Shown here: one piece after another, positions 1-8,993 of the stretch
How positions within the stretch are numbered: position 1 is the stretch's first letter
Layout: each line of letters opens with the position of its first letter
Assembly (NCBI GenBank): GCA_049115955.1
Contig: JAGDZJ010000015.1
Span: 186,001 to 250,000, forward strand
Length of the DNA stretch: 64,000 bases
Origin: Salinispirillum sp049115955
GTDB lineage: Bacteria; Pseudomonadota; Gammaproteobacteria; Pseudomonadales; Natronospirillaceae
Direction: 5' to 3'
The notes under the pieces: generated by a model
Databases searched by the model: none
What the model saw: only the letters and a program-made list of their open reading frames with translations
What the model was told of the DNA's origin: nothing
Position numbers and translations under genes: made by a program

Positions 1-2
1 TT

Positions 3-668
3 CGCTGGAGCTGGGAGAACGGTGGGCACCCGAGTGCCGCGCCACTGGCACCAAATGAGGTCGAAGGCGTGCCAGAAGACGAGCTGTCGCTGGAATCCAG
101 AACCCTGGACGGGCCGGGACGCTGGGGCATGATCATCACCTTGCTGGCCGACGGCGCGCTGTATCTGTCGCTGCTGTTTGGCTGGTTTTACTTGTGGACG
201 GCGGCACCCCAGTGGTCTGCACCGGATGACGGGCCATTGAGCATATGGGGCTTGGCAGTCAGTGGCGTTTTGCTGACGCTGGCCAGTTTGCGCTTTCGGC
301 AGCAGGCACACAGACTGGCACGGGGAGAGGAGACTGGCGTGCAGTCGGGGCTGTGGCAGGCGACTGCGCTAGGTGTCTTGCATGTGCTCTCTCTGGTTGC
401 TGTGCTCTGGGCGGCACCTTTGGCCATTACGGAAAACGCCTACGACGCGGTGCTCTTTTTCATGTTGCTGTTCCTGCTGTTTCACAGCGGTCTGGCGGTT
501 ATCATCACAGCGTTGCAGGCATGGCGCACAAAGCTTGGATATGTGAGTGCCCGCTTGCCTTATGAACCGCAAGTAGTCTGGCCGTTCTGGTTGTATACCA
601 CCGGTATATTCTGGATAAGTGTGGCGTTGTTTGTGTTTCTGCCCATGGCGTGGGGCTCCTCGACATGA
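3..668 (+). CDS. Cytochrome c oxidase subunit I+III fusion, C-terminal part (5' truncated by window edge)
   Basis: The reading frame is open from base 3 with no stop, so the gene begins outside the window. The visible residues are a short linker rich in W, G and P followed by about five hydrophobic segments, the pattern of the subunit III-like tail found fused to subunit I in some caa3-type heme-copper oxidases. The protein would be in the inner membrane as part of the cytochrome c-oxidising terminal oxidase. The catalytic heme-copper part is not visible. A GTG at 69 is an internal codon rather than a credible start, because the frame is clearly coding upstream. The stop overlaps the next ATG (665) as ATGA, so the genes are translationally coupled. 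The subunit III-like assignment is good; the fusion to subunit I is inferred from the upstream-open frame and the length. Confidence 0.7.
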   Translation, partial: RWSWENGGHPSAAPLAPNEVEGVPEDELSLESRTLDGPGRWGMIITLLADGALYLSLLFGWFYLWTAAPQWSAPDDGPLSIWGLAVSGVLLTLASLRFRQQAHRLARGEETGVQSGLWQATALGVLHVLSLVAVLWAAPLAITENAYDAVLFFMLLFLLFHSGLAVIITALQAWRTKLGYVSARLPYEPQVVWPFWLYTTGIFWISVALFVFLPMAWGSST

Positions 669-877
669 AACAGACCTTTATGAAGCTGTCGACTGGTCAC
701 CCGGCGCAACTGGTGATCGGGCTGACGGTCTGGTGTGTATGGTTTGTTGCGGTCTATGGCGGGCTGTCCGTGGCTTGCGAGCTGGCTGCGCCTGAGCCGG
801 CTCGGGGCGCGTTCAATACCATCAGTCTGACGCTGATTGTGCTCACATGGTGCAACACATGTTGGTCATGGTGGTGA
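665..877 (+). CDS. Small oxidase-cluster membrane protein, probably truncated at its C-terminus
   Basis: This 70-residue product has one clear membrane segment (about residues 16-38), then a segment with PEPARGAFNT and the start of a second hydrophobic stretch. Small proteins of this style, usually about 100 residues, commonly sit between the oxidase subunits and ctaG. Here the second membrane helix stops abruptly and the last residues (CNTCWSWW) are out-of-frame reading of the ctaG coding sequence. The last 31 bases overlap the ctaG frame. I infer that a deletion removed the end of this gene together with the start of ctaG; an assembly error would look the same. The start is the ATG that overlaps the upstream stop. 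Confidence 0.5.
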   Translation: MKQTFMKLSTGHPAQLVIGLTVWCVWFVAVYGGLSVACELAAPEPARGAFNTISLTLIVLTWCNTCWSWW

Positions 878-1374
878 TCGGGCCGTTATGGGTGTTGGCT
901 CGACCCTTTCCACAATGGTTCCATGCGGGCTTGAAGAATAAGGCCGGTTGGCATCGCGTGACCCGCATCAGCCAGTACCCAATGACCCTAGCGTATTTTC
1001 ACGCCGCTGCTATTTGGTTCTGGCATCTGCCGAAGCCCTACATGCTGGCGGTTGAGCAGCCGTGGTGGCACTGGGTAGAGCACCTGTGTTTCATGCTAAC
1101 AGCTGTGGGGTTTTGGTGGGCCGTGCTGCTCGGCGGACGGCGCAATCGTCCTTTTGCGTTGCTCGCTGTCTTGTTTACCCTGATGCACACCGGCTTTCTC
1201 GGTGCCGTACTCACCTTCGCCAATGATGTGCTCTATGGCGAGGCGCGCAGCATTCAGGACCAACAGCTGGCAGGCCTGATCATGTGGATCGGCGGTGGCA
1301 TTCCCTATATGATCGCTGCAGGCTGGATAGGCCACCAGTGGTTGCGCGACCTTGAACGCCGGATGCGCCACTGA
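847..1374 (+). pseudogene. ctaG: CtaG-family (caa3_CtaG) oxidase assembly factor lacking its N-terminal third
   Basis: The frame encodes the middle and end of a caa3_CtaG-family membrane protein, proposed to help copper delivery or assembly of caa3 oxidase. It carries the family motif HMVQHMLVMVV (with H supplied by the codon just before the ATG), an ARP motif and later conserved H/W-rich helices ending with a QWLRDLERR tail. About 175 residues remain, while family members are usually around 260-300. The missing part is the N-terminal region with about two helices. In frame upstream there is a TGA at 793-795, and no ribosome binding site precedes the ATG at 847. The frame is therefore probably a remnant, or is read only by coupling to the overlapping small ORF. 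It lies 26 bases upstream of the ABC exporter genes. Confidence 0.6.
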
Positions 1375-1400
1375 AGAGATCAAGCTAAAAGGAGGACAAG

Positions 1401-2336
1401 ATGGATATCAAGCTGAACGATGTGGTGAAGGAGTATCGCACGGTGCGTGCGGTCGATGGTGTGAGCTTCAGTGTTATGCCTGGAAAGATAACGGCGTTGC
1501 TGGGACCTAATGGGGCGGGGAAGTCATCCCTGATACGCATGTTGGTGGGCTTAACTCAGCCCGACCGCGGCAACATCGAAGTGACTTATCAGGGTAAGGT
1601 GTCAAGCCGCTTGCCTGCCGGGTGTTTCGCGTACTTACCAGAAGACCGAGGTTTATACGAAGAGCGCACGGTGCGGCAAAATCTGCAATACGTTGCGCGC
1701 TTGCGCGGTGTGAGTACCGACATGGCTATGCCGAGAATCGAGCACTGGGTAGCCCGGCTCGGGTTGGCTGAGCGCATCGATGAGCCGATGTCGCGGCTGT
1801 CCAAAGGCAATCAGCAAAAGGTACAACTTATCAGTACTTTAGTGGGTGAACCTGACCTACTTATTCTGGATGAACCTTTTTCTGGGCTAGACCCGCTCAA
1901 TCAAGAACTCGTATTGGATATCCTGCGCGAGTTCCGGGCGGCGGGCAAAGGCGTGTTGTTAAGCGCCCATCAGATGTCGTTGGTAGAACGGGTGGCCGAT
2001 GAATTACTGCTGCTCAATCAGGGCCGTGCCGTCGCGCAAGGTTCATTGGCCGATGTGCGTCATCAAATGGGTGGTGACGTAGTTTACCATGTGCAATTTG
2101 CTGCAGCGCTGAGCAGCGCACAGAACGCTCAGTTGAGCGACATCTGTCAGGTTCACAGTGACCGAGTCGCGGACGGTTGCATTGCCATGACGCCGCTTTC
2201 GCAGCGCAGTTTGCACGATACTTTGCAGGCGCTGTTGAGCATTGGTGAGGTGGTGCGGTTGGAACAACACACGCCAAGTCTGCACGATCTCTATTTATCA
2301 GCATTGACCAAACCACAGCAGGAGGCTTTAGCATGA
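1401..2336 (+). CDS. ABC-2 type exporter, ATP-binding protein (NatA-like)
   Basis: This 311-residue ATPase energises an ABC-2 exporter. Residues 35-43 form the Walker A motif GPNGAGKSS, the signature is LSKGNQQKV near residue 133, and Walker B is LLILDEPFSGLDP near 155-165, followed by the switch histidine in LLSAHQ. The C-terminal roughly 90 residues are a non-ATPase extension typical of the NatA/DrrA-type subfamily. An excellent Shine-Dalgarno sequence (AAGGAGG) stands before the ATG. The stop overlaps the permease start as ATGA, so both subunits are co-translated. The substrate cannot be read from the sequence; Na+ or a small organic compound are family possibilities only. Confidence 0.85.
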   Translation: MDIKLNDVVKEYRTVRAVDGVSFSVMPGKITALLGPNGAGKSSLIRMLVGLTQPDRGNIEVTYQGKVSSRLPAGCFAYLPEDRGLYEERTVRQNLQYVARLRGVSTDMAMPRIEHWVARLGLAERIDEPMSRLSKGNQQKVQLISTLVGEPDLLILDEPFSGLDPLNQELVLDILREFRAAGKGVLLSAHQMSLVERVADELLLLNQGRAVAQGSLADVRHQMGGDVVYHVQFAAALSSAQNAQLSDICQVHSDRVADGCIAMTPLSQRSLHDTLQALLSIGEVVRLEQHTPSLHDLYLSALTKPQQEALA

Positions 2337-3496
2337 AAGTCTGGACTATTGCGCGGTGGGAATTCGCCCGGTTTTTTAAATGGAAACAAGAGTTATTGAG
2401 CCTATTGTTTTTGCTGGTGGTTGTCGGTGCCATGGCAGGCTGGGAACTGGTTCAGTCGCGTTTGGATGAGCCGCGACGAATTGCGTGGTTGAGTGCGGAA
2501 CAAGCGCCGGACTGGGCGGACTTCGAGTTTGTAGCCTTTTCGCCTTCTGTCGACCCTCTAAGCCTTTTGGATGACTGGCCGCTCGTTGTGCGGGCTGGGG
2601 AATACGAGTGGCATGCGATAGCCGCCAAACGAGCGGACTGGCAAGACCGTTTAATGAATGATCTACAGCAACACATGCAGCAGGCTCGTTTGCAGTCTTT
2701 GGTGTTGCCCGCTGACCAGCAGTCTTGGGTTGATGGATTGCCACCGGTTGAATGGCTGCAATCCGTCGATGCCGCGCCAGCCGACGATGAGGCAGGCGAA
2801 GCCATGGTGTTTATGTTGTTTATTCTGCTGGTCATCGGTTACTTCACCGGCTTTGGCTACCTGTTTTCGGCCATCACCAAAGAGAAGCAACAGCGGGTGA
2901 CGGAACAGCTGTTGACGTTGGTGACGCCTCAGCAATGGATGGACGGCAAGATACTGGGCATTACCCTGCACTGCGTGAAGACGATGGTGGTCACAGGGCT
3001 GTATTTTTTGCTGATTTTTCAGGGCGTAGTATGGTTTTTAAGCGGATCACTGATGCCGATCAGTCTGTCTTGGCTCGGTATGCTGGCGCTGCCGTACATT
3101 CTGCTGGGTTTGCTCTTGGTCAATGCCTTGATGGCAGGCTTTGCCGCCATTATTGACGACCCTAACCACAGCGCCAAGACTTACCTCATGTTTATACCCG
3201 CAGCGCCCATTGCTTTTGCTTTTGCGCTGGCAGAGCGCTTGGACGGGGTGTTGGCGTTCTGGTTGAGTATGGTGCCGCTTACCTCTTTTGCCGTAATGCC
3301 AATGCGCCTTGTACAGGGCGGCGTTGCGGCCTGGGAAGTGGCAGTGTCCTTAATTGTTTTGGTCGCCATGGTGTGGTTGGTACGCAAGGGTGCCCAGCGC
3401 ATATTTGCGCTGGGCATCCAAACGTATGGGCAGGAGCCGAGCTGGGGAACCTTGTTCGTCTACTTACTCAGTCCGAAGAAAATAGCGGCTGAGTAA
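2333..3496 (+). CDS. ABC-2 type exporter, permease protein (NatB-like)
   Basis: The 387-residue permease has one N-terminal membrane helix (about 22-40), a roughly 110-residue extracytoplasmic domain, then about five C-terminal helices, the usual layout of the ABC-2 membrane subunit with an inserted external domain. A cytoplasmic stretch with ITKEKQQRVTEQLLTL is the typical coupling region before the second helix. It is the partner of the ATPase encoded just upstream, with a 4-base overlap. It converges on aguA, with only a few bases between the two stops and no obvious terminator. Confidence 0.82.
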   Translation: MKVWTIARWEFARFFKWKQELLSLLFLLVVVGAMAGWELVQSRLDEPRRIAWLSAEQAPDWADFEFVAFSPSVDPLSLLDDWPLVVRAGEYEWHAIAAKRADWQDRLMNDLQQHMQQARLQSLVLPADQQSWVDGLPPVEWLQSVDAAPADDEAGEAMVFMLFILLVIGYFTGFGYLFSAITKEKQQRVTEQLLTLVTPQQWMDGKILGITLHCVKTMVVTGLYFLLIFQGVVWFLSGSLMPISLSWLGMLALPYILLGLLLVNALMAGFAAIIDDPNHSAKTYLMFIPAAPIAFAFALAERLDGVLAFWLSMVPLTSFAVMPMRLVQGGVAAWEVAVSLIVLVAMVWLVRKGAQRIFALGIQTYGQEPSWGTLFVYLLSPKKIAAE

Positions 3497-3500
3497 ACCG

Positions 3501-4601
3501 CTAAGCAGGTTGCTGCTGGGTAATGCAGTGAATATTGCCCCCGCCTAGCAGAATCTCCCGGCCCGGCACCTGCACGATCTCATGCTCTGGCAATAGGTCA
3601 CGCAACAACTGCGCGGCCACTTCGTCCATCGGGTCATCGAATTTGGGCATGATGACGCCGCCGTTCACAAACAAGAAATTGATGTAGCTGCCAGCCAAAC
3701 GCTGCCCGGCGCTGCGCGCCATGCCGTCGGCGACCGGATCAACGCCCAAGGCTTCTTCTGCAGTGATGAACAGCGGTCCAGGGACGGGGATTTTGTGTAC
3801 TTTCAGGGCACGGCCTTTGGCGTCGGTCTGCTCAATCAAATGGTCGTAAGCCGCTTTGGAGCGCGCGTATTGCGGGTCTTGCTCGTCATCCGTCCACGCC
3901 AAGGCAATCTCACCGGGACGAATAAAGCAGGCCACGTTGTCGATGTGGTCGTTGGTTTCGTCTTCGTAGATGCCTTCGGCAATCCACAGGACTTTTTCAA
4001 CGCTTAAATAGTCACACAGGCGTTGTTCGATATCCGTGCGTGACAAATCGGGGTTGCGGTTAGGGTGTAGCAAACACGCCTCGGTGACCAGTACCGTGCC
4101 TTCGCCATCCACATGAATAGAGCCGCCTTCTAGGATGAAATCGGTGCGGTAACGGTCTTTGCCTTCCATTTGCAGCACTTTGCGCGCTACTTGGTCGTCG
4201 CGATCCCATGGAAAATACAGCCCGCTGTGCAAACCGCCCCAGGCATTAAACACCCAGTCCACACCGCGCAATTCACCGGCCGCATTGCGCACAAAGGTCG
4301 GCCCTACATCGCGCATCCACGCATCGTTGCTGCTGATTTCCAGCACGCGAATGGCGTCGTCTGCGGCAAACTGCAAACAAGCATTCTCATACTGCGCGGC
4401 CGACACCCCAATGCTGACTGGCTGAAAACGCGCAATAGCACGTGCAACATTGATGAACGCTTGTTGCGCAGGCTTTGCTCCCAAACGCCAATTATCGGGG
4501 CGTTCAGGCCACAGCATCCAAGTTTGTTGTTGCGGTGCCCACTCGGCGGGCATCGCAAAACCGTCAGCGCGTGGCGTGGTCTGTAGGGTCCGGCTGGTCA
4601 T
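3501..4601 (-). CDS. aguA: Agmatine deiminase
   Basis: The enzyme hydrolyses agmatine to N-carbamoylputrescine and ammonia. The 366-residue length fits the family. The C-terminal GGGNIHCITQQQP motif carries the catalytic cysteine, and DVGPTF and EGGSIHVDGEG are conserved substrate-pocket motifs. It is the last gene of a minus-strand polyamine series (gabD, ligase, aguB, aguA). A family A palindromic repeat (4634-4773) separates it from aguB, so any common transcript would contain that hairpin. Start ATG at 4601. Confidence 0.93.
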   Translation of the reverse strand: MTSRTLQTTPRADGFAMPAEWAPQQQTWMLWPERPDNWRLGAKPAQQAFINVARAIARFQPVSIGVSAAQYENACLQFAADDAIRVLEISSNDAWMRDVGPTFVRNAAGELRGVDWVFNAWGGLHSGLYFPWDRDDQVARKVLQMEGKDRYRTDFILEGGSIHVDGEGTVLVTEACLLHPNRNPDLSRTDIEQRLCDYLSVEKVLWIAEGIYEDETNDHIDNVACFIRPGEIALAWTDDEQDPQYARSKAAYDHLIEQTDAKGRALKVHKIPVPGPLFITAEEALGVDPVADGMARSAGQRLAGSYINFLFVNGGVIMPKFDDPMDEVAAQLLRDLLPEHEIVQVPGREILLGGGNIHCITQQQPA

Positions 4602-4633
4602 GATGGCTCCAAAGAGTAGTAATACAATTAAAT

Positions 4634-4773
4634 GGGTGCTTCGAAAAACGTTGCGAGCGATGAGATGGCAAGGCGAAATTCGGCTCAGAGGCGGAGTTTA
4701 CTTTAAGTAAATGAGCAATCTGAGTCGAATTTCAACGCAGCAAGATCAAGCGCAGTAGTTTTTAGATGTGCCC
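4634..4773. repeat. Family A palindromic repeat, copy A1 (aguB-aguA gap)
   Basis: This 140-bp imperfect palindrome begins GGGTGCTTCGAAAAAC and ends GTTTTTAGATGTGCCC. Inside is a second dyad (GAAATTCGGCTCAGA against TCTGAGTCGAATTTC, 14 of 15 paired) around the centre GTTTACTTTAAGTAAAT. Related copies are at 36264-36385, 38829-38965 and 54660-54851, with a tail fragment near 63760. It fills most of the space between two co-directional genes. Confidence 0.85.
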
Positions 4774-4774
4774 A

Positions 4775-5647
4775 TCAGAATGTGTGGCCGTCTTTGGTGA
4801 GTATGGCATCGTACAAATCCGGACGGCGGTCACGGAAGACTCCCCAACTGTGGCGTTTAGTGGCCAGTGCTTCGAGGTCAAAGGTGTGCACCAGCACGCC
4901 ATCTTCGGTGCGGTTCAGCTCTTGTACTTTGGTGCCCGACTCATCAGCGATGAAAGACGAGCCGTAGAAGGTTTGTGATTGCTCGCCTTCGTATTCGGTG
5001 CCGATGCGGTTGCTGACGATCACCGGCATCAGGTTGGCCGCCGCGTGGCCACACTGGGTGTTCTGCCAATGCGCAGCGGAATCCAGCGAGCTGTCGTGCG
5101 GTTCGCTGCCAATGGCTGTGGGGTAGAACAACAGTTCAGCGCCCATGAGTGCCATGCAGCGTGCGGTTTCAGGAAACCACTGGTCCCAGCAAATACCGAC
5201 GCCAATTTTGGCGTACGCGGTGTCCCACACTTGGAAGCCGGTGTCGCCGGGAGTGAAATAGAACTTCTCGGAATAGCCAGGGCCATCCGGAATGTGCGTC
5301 TTCCGGTAAATACCCATGACGGAACCATCGGCGTCGATCATGACAACGGTGTTGTAATAAGCGTTATTGGCGCGCTCGTAAATGCTGATAGGCAGCACAA
5401 CCTTCAGCTCTGCGGCGACTTTAGAGAAATGCAGCACAGCGGGGTTTTCTTCTACTGACGTGGCAAACGCAAGGTAGTCGTATTTCTGTTTTTGGCAGAA
5501 ATAGCAGCGCTCAAACAGCTCTTGCAGCAAGATGATTTGCGCCCCTTGGGCGTGGGCTTCGCGGACTTTTACTTCCGCGTTACGGATGTTTTCGTCGACA
5601 TCCCAGCCGCAAGCCATTTGGGTGGCGGCTACGGTTACGTTTCTCAT
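4775..5647 (-). CDS. aguB: N-carbamoylputrescine amidase
   Basis: This nitrilase-superfamily enzyme converts N-carbamoylputrescine to putrescine, CO2 and ammonia, completing the agmatine-to-putrescine route started by AguA. The Glu-Lys-Cys triad is visible as QELFER, YRKTHIP and GICWDQWFPE. The length (290 residues) is standard for AguB. Pairing with aguA makes the substrate assignment strong. Upstream is a 505-bp space filled with two family B repeats, so it may have its own promoter rather than depending on the glutamine-synthetase-like gene. Confidence 0.93.
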   Translation of the reverse strand: MRNVTVAATQMACGWDVDENIRNAEVKVREAHAQGAQIILLQELFERCYFCQKQKYDYLAFATSVEENPAVLHFSKVAAELKVVLPISIYERANNAYYNTVVMIDADGSVMGIYRKTHIPDGPGYSEKFYFTPGDTGFQVWDTAYAKIGVGICWDQWFPETARCMALMGAELLFYPTAIGSEPHDSSLDSAAHWQNTQCGHAAANLMPVIVSNRIGTEYEGEQSQTFYGSSFIADESGTKVQELNRTEDGVLVHTFDLEALATKRHSWGVFRDRRPDLYDAILTKDGHTF

Positions 5648-5711
5648 AATAACCTCTTTAATTGTTGGCGGCGCATGATGCCATGGCCGCGTTAATTATC
5701 TATCTTTTTCG

Positions 5712-5895
5712 GCCCTAGGTGATGGAGGGTACTTGTCGGGGACGCCGTGAAAGCCTATCAGACGCTTCCCTGCGTCTGACCCTCCGGGCTCCCTTCGGTC
5801 GTGCAAATTCGTTCCTGACGAATTTGTCCCTGCTGGCTCATTGCCGCCATCCATGGCGGCAAATGCCCCGCCAAATACCCTCCACCGCCTAGGGC
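5712..5895 (+). repeat. Family B composite palindrome, copy B1
   Basis: Outer arms GCCCTAGG...TGGAGGGTA (5712-5731) pair with TACCCTCCA...CCTAGGGC (5877-5895). Inside are the family core GGGGACGCCGTGAAAGC, three perfect hairpins (5758-5779, 5805-5825, 5841-5862) and GGCTC boxes. Folded as RNA or extruded DNA it would make a closed stem with three side arms, cloverleaf fashion. Bases 5786-5829 are identical over 44 bases to 35370-35413 in copy B3. With B2 it accounts for most of the gene-free interval 5648-6152. Confidence 0.85.
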
Positions 5896-5969
5896 GACAA
5901 TTCATCATCACGTCTATCTGGGGCGTTTCGCGCCCTGCTACCTATATCATTATCGTTGAGCTGTCGGCG

Positions 5970-6085
5970 GGCTGTGCGAGGTAGGAGGTGCCTGTGCAGG
6001 GGCGTCTGCCGCCAAGGATGGCGGCAGCGAGCCAGCATGGATGCTTTCACGGCGTCCCCTAACAGGCTCTTCCTATCTTGTGCAT
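5970..6085 (-). repeat. Family B composite palindrome, copy B2 (opposite orientation to B1)
   Basis: The core appears in reverse (GGATGCTTTCACGGCGTCCCC, split around 6038-6059). The arms GGTAGGAGGTGCCTGT (5980-5995) and ACAGGCTCTTCCTATC (6062-6077) pair imperfectly. An internal hairpin CTGCCGCC...GGCGGCAG lies at 6006-6027. A further piece of core (CACGGCGTCCC) follows near 6104-6114, as if another copy had decayed there. A small hairpin, GGGCG...CGCCC, lies at about 5922-5936 between B1 and B2. Confidence 0.7.
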
Positions 6086-6152
6086 CGCGCCCACTAGATC
6101 ATTCACGGCGTCCCGAGGAAAGGTGCACCCACCCTCTTAACCTTCAAAAAGC

Positions 6153-7514
6153 TTAAAGATAGGGTAGCAGTAATTCCAATTCCATGGGGGTGATTTGCCG
6201 CTCAAAGAGCCGTACTTCGGACCATTTGCAGATACTGTACATCTCGATGAAGTCTTTGCCGAACCAATGCAGTACCCGCTGATCGTTCTTCATCGCCCGC
6301 AACGCATCGCGCGCGTTGTCGGCGAGTTCAGGATGGTTCTGATCGTACGCATTGCCTTCCGTCGGTGGCGGCGGATCGATCTTGTGCATTAAACCTTCTG
6401 CTGCACCTGCTAATACTACAGCTACCGCAAGATACGGGTTTGCGTCGGCCCCACTCATGCGGTGCTCAATGCGATGCGCCTCCGTGTTGCCCGACGGAAT
6501 ACGCAACGCCAAAGTGCGGTTGTCGTAGCCCCACGTCTTGCTTGTTGGCGCTAAGAAATCGGGGCTCAAACGACGGAAGCTGTTGATGCTCGGACACAAC
6601 AAGGCTTGCGTAGCGTCGGCCATAGAAATGATGCCGCCCATCGCCCAGCGCATGTATTTGTTGTTTAACACATCTTCCGTACCGAAGATGTTATTACCCT
6701 CTGCATCCATCAGACTCAAATGGATGTGCATGCCGCTGCCCGCGTGCTCGATGTAAGGCTTGGCCATAAAGGTCGCTTCCATCTCCCACTTCTTCGCGAC
6801 CTGCGTGATCACACGCTTCAGCAATACTGCATGATCAGCCGCTTCCAACGGGTCGTTGCAGTAGTTGAGGTTAACTTCAAACTGGCCCGGCGCGTATTCG
6901 GTGATGACCGTATCGGCGGGAATGTTCTGCGCGTGGGCGGTGTCGATGACATCACGAATGAAGAAATCGTAGTCGTCCAAGTCATCCATCGAATAGACCT
7001 GCTTGGAACTCATGCGACGGCCGCTGGTGGGCGAAACAGGTGGCTGCAAGTGACCGTCTGCATCACGCTCTTTGTCCATCAAATAGAATTCCATTTCTAC
7101 CGCGATGCCGGGGGTGTAGCCCAGCTTATTGAAGGTCTCCATCACCCGACGAAGCACTTGGCGCGGGTCGATTTTGAACGGCGTCTCACCGTCGGTTTCG
7201 TACATGCTGAACAGCGCTTGGGCACGATCTGGGCCGATCCAAGGAACGGGCGCCAGTGTGCCGGGCACCGGAAGGCACAGGTAGTCCGGGTCGCCAGCGT
7301 CTGCGCCTAGGCCCGTTTCTTCTACCGTGGTGCCGGTGGCGTCGAGCGCCATCACCGAACCGGGTAGGTTAAACCCTTCTTCGAACACCTTTTCTAAAAG
7401 GTCGATTTCAATGCGCTTGCCGCGGATAACGCCGTTAAGGTCGCCAATCAGCAACTCAATGGTCTGCACATCCGGATTTTGTTCTAAAAATGCTGCTACT
7501 TCTGCGTTTGCCAT
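6153..7514 (-). CDS. Glutamine-synthetase-family ligase, gamma-glutamylpolyamine synthetase type (copy 1)
   Basis: This 453-residue protein of the GlnA/PuuA family would join glutamate to an amine, most likely putrescine or another polyamine, using ATP. It has the short N-terminal beta-grasp region with LIGDLNGVIRGKRI, then the catalytic domain with EMEFYLM, HAGSGMHIHLSL (metal and ammonium-site region) and the FRRLSPDFLAPTSKTWGYDNRT block. The ATG at 7514 is preferred over the upstream TTG at 7529 because GGAAGA lies about 9 bases before it. It is 30 bases downstream of gabD and probably co-transcribed with it. A second member of the same family is at 11522-12874. Which amine each uses cannot be decided from sequence. 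Confidence 0.8.
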   Translation of the reverse strand: MANAEVAAFLEQNPDVQTIELLIGDLNGVIRGKRIEIDLLEKVFEEGFNLPGSVMALDATGTTVEETGLGADAGDPDYLCLPVPGTLAPVPWIGPDRAQALFSMYETDGETPFKIDPRQVLRRVMETFNKLGYTPGIAVEMEFYLMDKERDADGHLQPPVSPTSGRRMSSKQVYSMDDLDDYDFFIRDVIDTAHAQNIPADTVITEYAPGQFEVNLNYCNDPLEAADHAVLLKRVITQVAKKWEMEATFMAKPYIEHAGSGMHIHLSLMDAEGNNIFGTEDVLNNKYMRWAMGGIISMADATQALLCPSINSFRRLSPDFLAPTSKTWGYDNRTLALRIPSGNTEAHRIEHRMSGADANPYLAVAVVLAGAAEGLMHKIDPPPPTEGNAYDQNHPELADNARDALRAMKNDQRVLHWFGKDFIEMYSICKWSEVRLFERQITPMELELLLPYL

Positions 7515-7544
7515 GATCTTATCTTCCAATTCTAAGAGCGGTCT

Positions 7545-8993
7545 CTACAGACCGCCCATACACATATATTTGATGTCGAGGTATTCATCGATGCCGTAAT
7601 GAGAGCCTTCGCGGCCGAGGCCGGACTCTTTCATGCCGCCAAAAGGCGCTACTTCGGTTGAAATAATGCCCTCGTTGATGCCGACCATGCCGTATTCCAG
7701 AGCCTCTGCGACGCGCCAAACGCGGCCGATATCGCGACTGTAGAAGTACGCGGCTAAGCCAAAAGGCGTATCGTTGGCCATCTGAATGGCTTCTTCTTCG
7801 GTGTCGAAGCGAAACAGTGGCGATACCGGTCCGAATATCTCTTCTTGTGCCACGGCCATGTCGGGTGTCACGTTGGTCAATACCGTGGGCTGGTAGAAAT
7901 TGCCGCCCAGTTCATGGCGCGCGCCACCCATAACCACGGTGGCGCCTTTGCTGCGCGCATCTTCAACAAGGCGTTCAACTTTCTGTACACCGGCTTCGTT
8001 GATCAGCGGGCCTTGAGTAATGCCTTCGTCGGCTCCGTTACCGACTTTTAAGCCGGATACCGCTTTCGCCAGTGCGTCGGCAAAGCGGTCATAAACGCTA
8101 GACTGCACCAAAAAACGGTTGGTGCAGACACAGGTCTGACCCGTGTTGCGGTACTTGGACGCCAAGGCACCTGTAACGGCGGCATCAATGTCGGCGTCGT
8201 CAAAAACAATAAAGGGCGCGTTGCCACCCAGTTCCATGGATACGCGTTTAACCGTGCCGGCGGCTTGCTTGAGTAGAATCTTGCCGACGGGCGTTGAGCC
8301 GGTGAACGACACTTTGCGCACTAACGGGTGTTCGCTGAGTACCGCGCCGACGTCTTTTCCGTTAGCGGCCGTTACGACATTAAACACACCGGCAGGGATA
8401 CCCGCTTGGCGGGCCAGTTCTGCCAGCGCCAATGCTGTTAACGGTGTGGCTTCGGCGGGTTTGACGACCACGGTGCAACCGGCTGCGATGGCGGGTGCGC
8501 ATTTACGTGTGATCATCGCCAGCGGGAAGTTCCATGGCGTAATGGCTGAGCAGACTCCAATGGGCTGGCGCGATACCAACAATCGGCGTCCGTTGGCGTT
8601 GGTTGGAATAACATCGCCGTAGACGCGGCGCGCTTCTTCAGCAAACCATTCGATGAACGAACCGCCGTAGGCGACTTCGCCTTTGGACTCCGCCAGCGGC
8701 TTGCCGCATTCCTGCGTCATTAATAGCGCAAGCGTATCCTGATGTTCGTTGATCAGTGCGAACCAACGCTTTAACAGCGTGGCCCGCTCTTTAGCGGTGG
8801 TCTGACGCCAGCTTAAAAAAGCAGTATGAGCGGCTTCAACGGCACGTTCGGCATCGGCACTGCTGCAGTCGGCAACCTGCGCCAGAGTTTCTCCGGTGGC
8901 GGGGTTGCGCACCGCAAACGTTTTTCCTGTGTCGGCTTGCTGCCATTCACCGTTTATAAAGGCGTGGTCAAAAAGAAGCGTAGCAGTTGTCAC
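7545..8993 (-). CDS. gabD: Succinate-semialdehyde dehydrogenase
   Basis: This aldehyde dehydrogenase oxidises succinate semialdehyde to succinate, the last step of putrescine/GABA breakdown. The catalytic cysteine is in NTGQTCVCTNR, the general base glutamate in MELGGNAPFIVFDDAD, and the nucleotide loop is FTGSTPVGK. Starting at the GTG at 8993 gives 482 residues, the usual GabD length, with GGGGG a few bases upstream. An ATG at 9026 would add 11 residues. The frame stays open much further upstream, but that extension has no family resemblance. It leads the minus-strand polyamine series. Confidence 0.88.
   Translation of the reverse strand: MTTATLLFDHAFINGEWQQADTGKTFAVRNPATGETLAQVADCSSADAERAVEAAHTAFLSWRQTTAKERATLLKRWFALINEHQDTLALLMTQECGKPLAESKGEVAYGGSFIEWFAEEARRVYGDVIPTNANGRRLLVSRQPIGVCSAITPWNFPLAMITRKCAPAIAAGCTVVVKPAEATPLTALALAELARQAGIPAGVFNVVTAANGKDVGAVLSEHPLVRKVSFTGSTPVGKILLKQAAGTVKRVSMELGGNAPFIVFDDADIDAAVTGALASKYRNTGQTCVCTNRFLVQSSVYDRFADALAKAVSGLKVGNGADEGITQGPLINEAGVQKVERLVEDARSKGATVVMGGARHELGGNFYQPTVLTNVTPDMAVAQEEIFGPVSPLFRFDTEEEAIQMANDTPFGLAAYFYSRDIGRVWRVAEALEYGMVGINEGIISTEVAPFGGMKESGLGREGSHYGIDEYLDIKYMCMGGL

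Noticed and set aside
5648..6152. Small coding frames of 60-71 codons within the repeat pair
   Set aside because: They follow the palindrome sequence on both strands and have no ribosome binding site or conserved pattern. The same holds at 35134-35608, 44287-44493 and 57006-57511.
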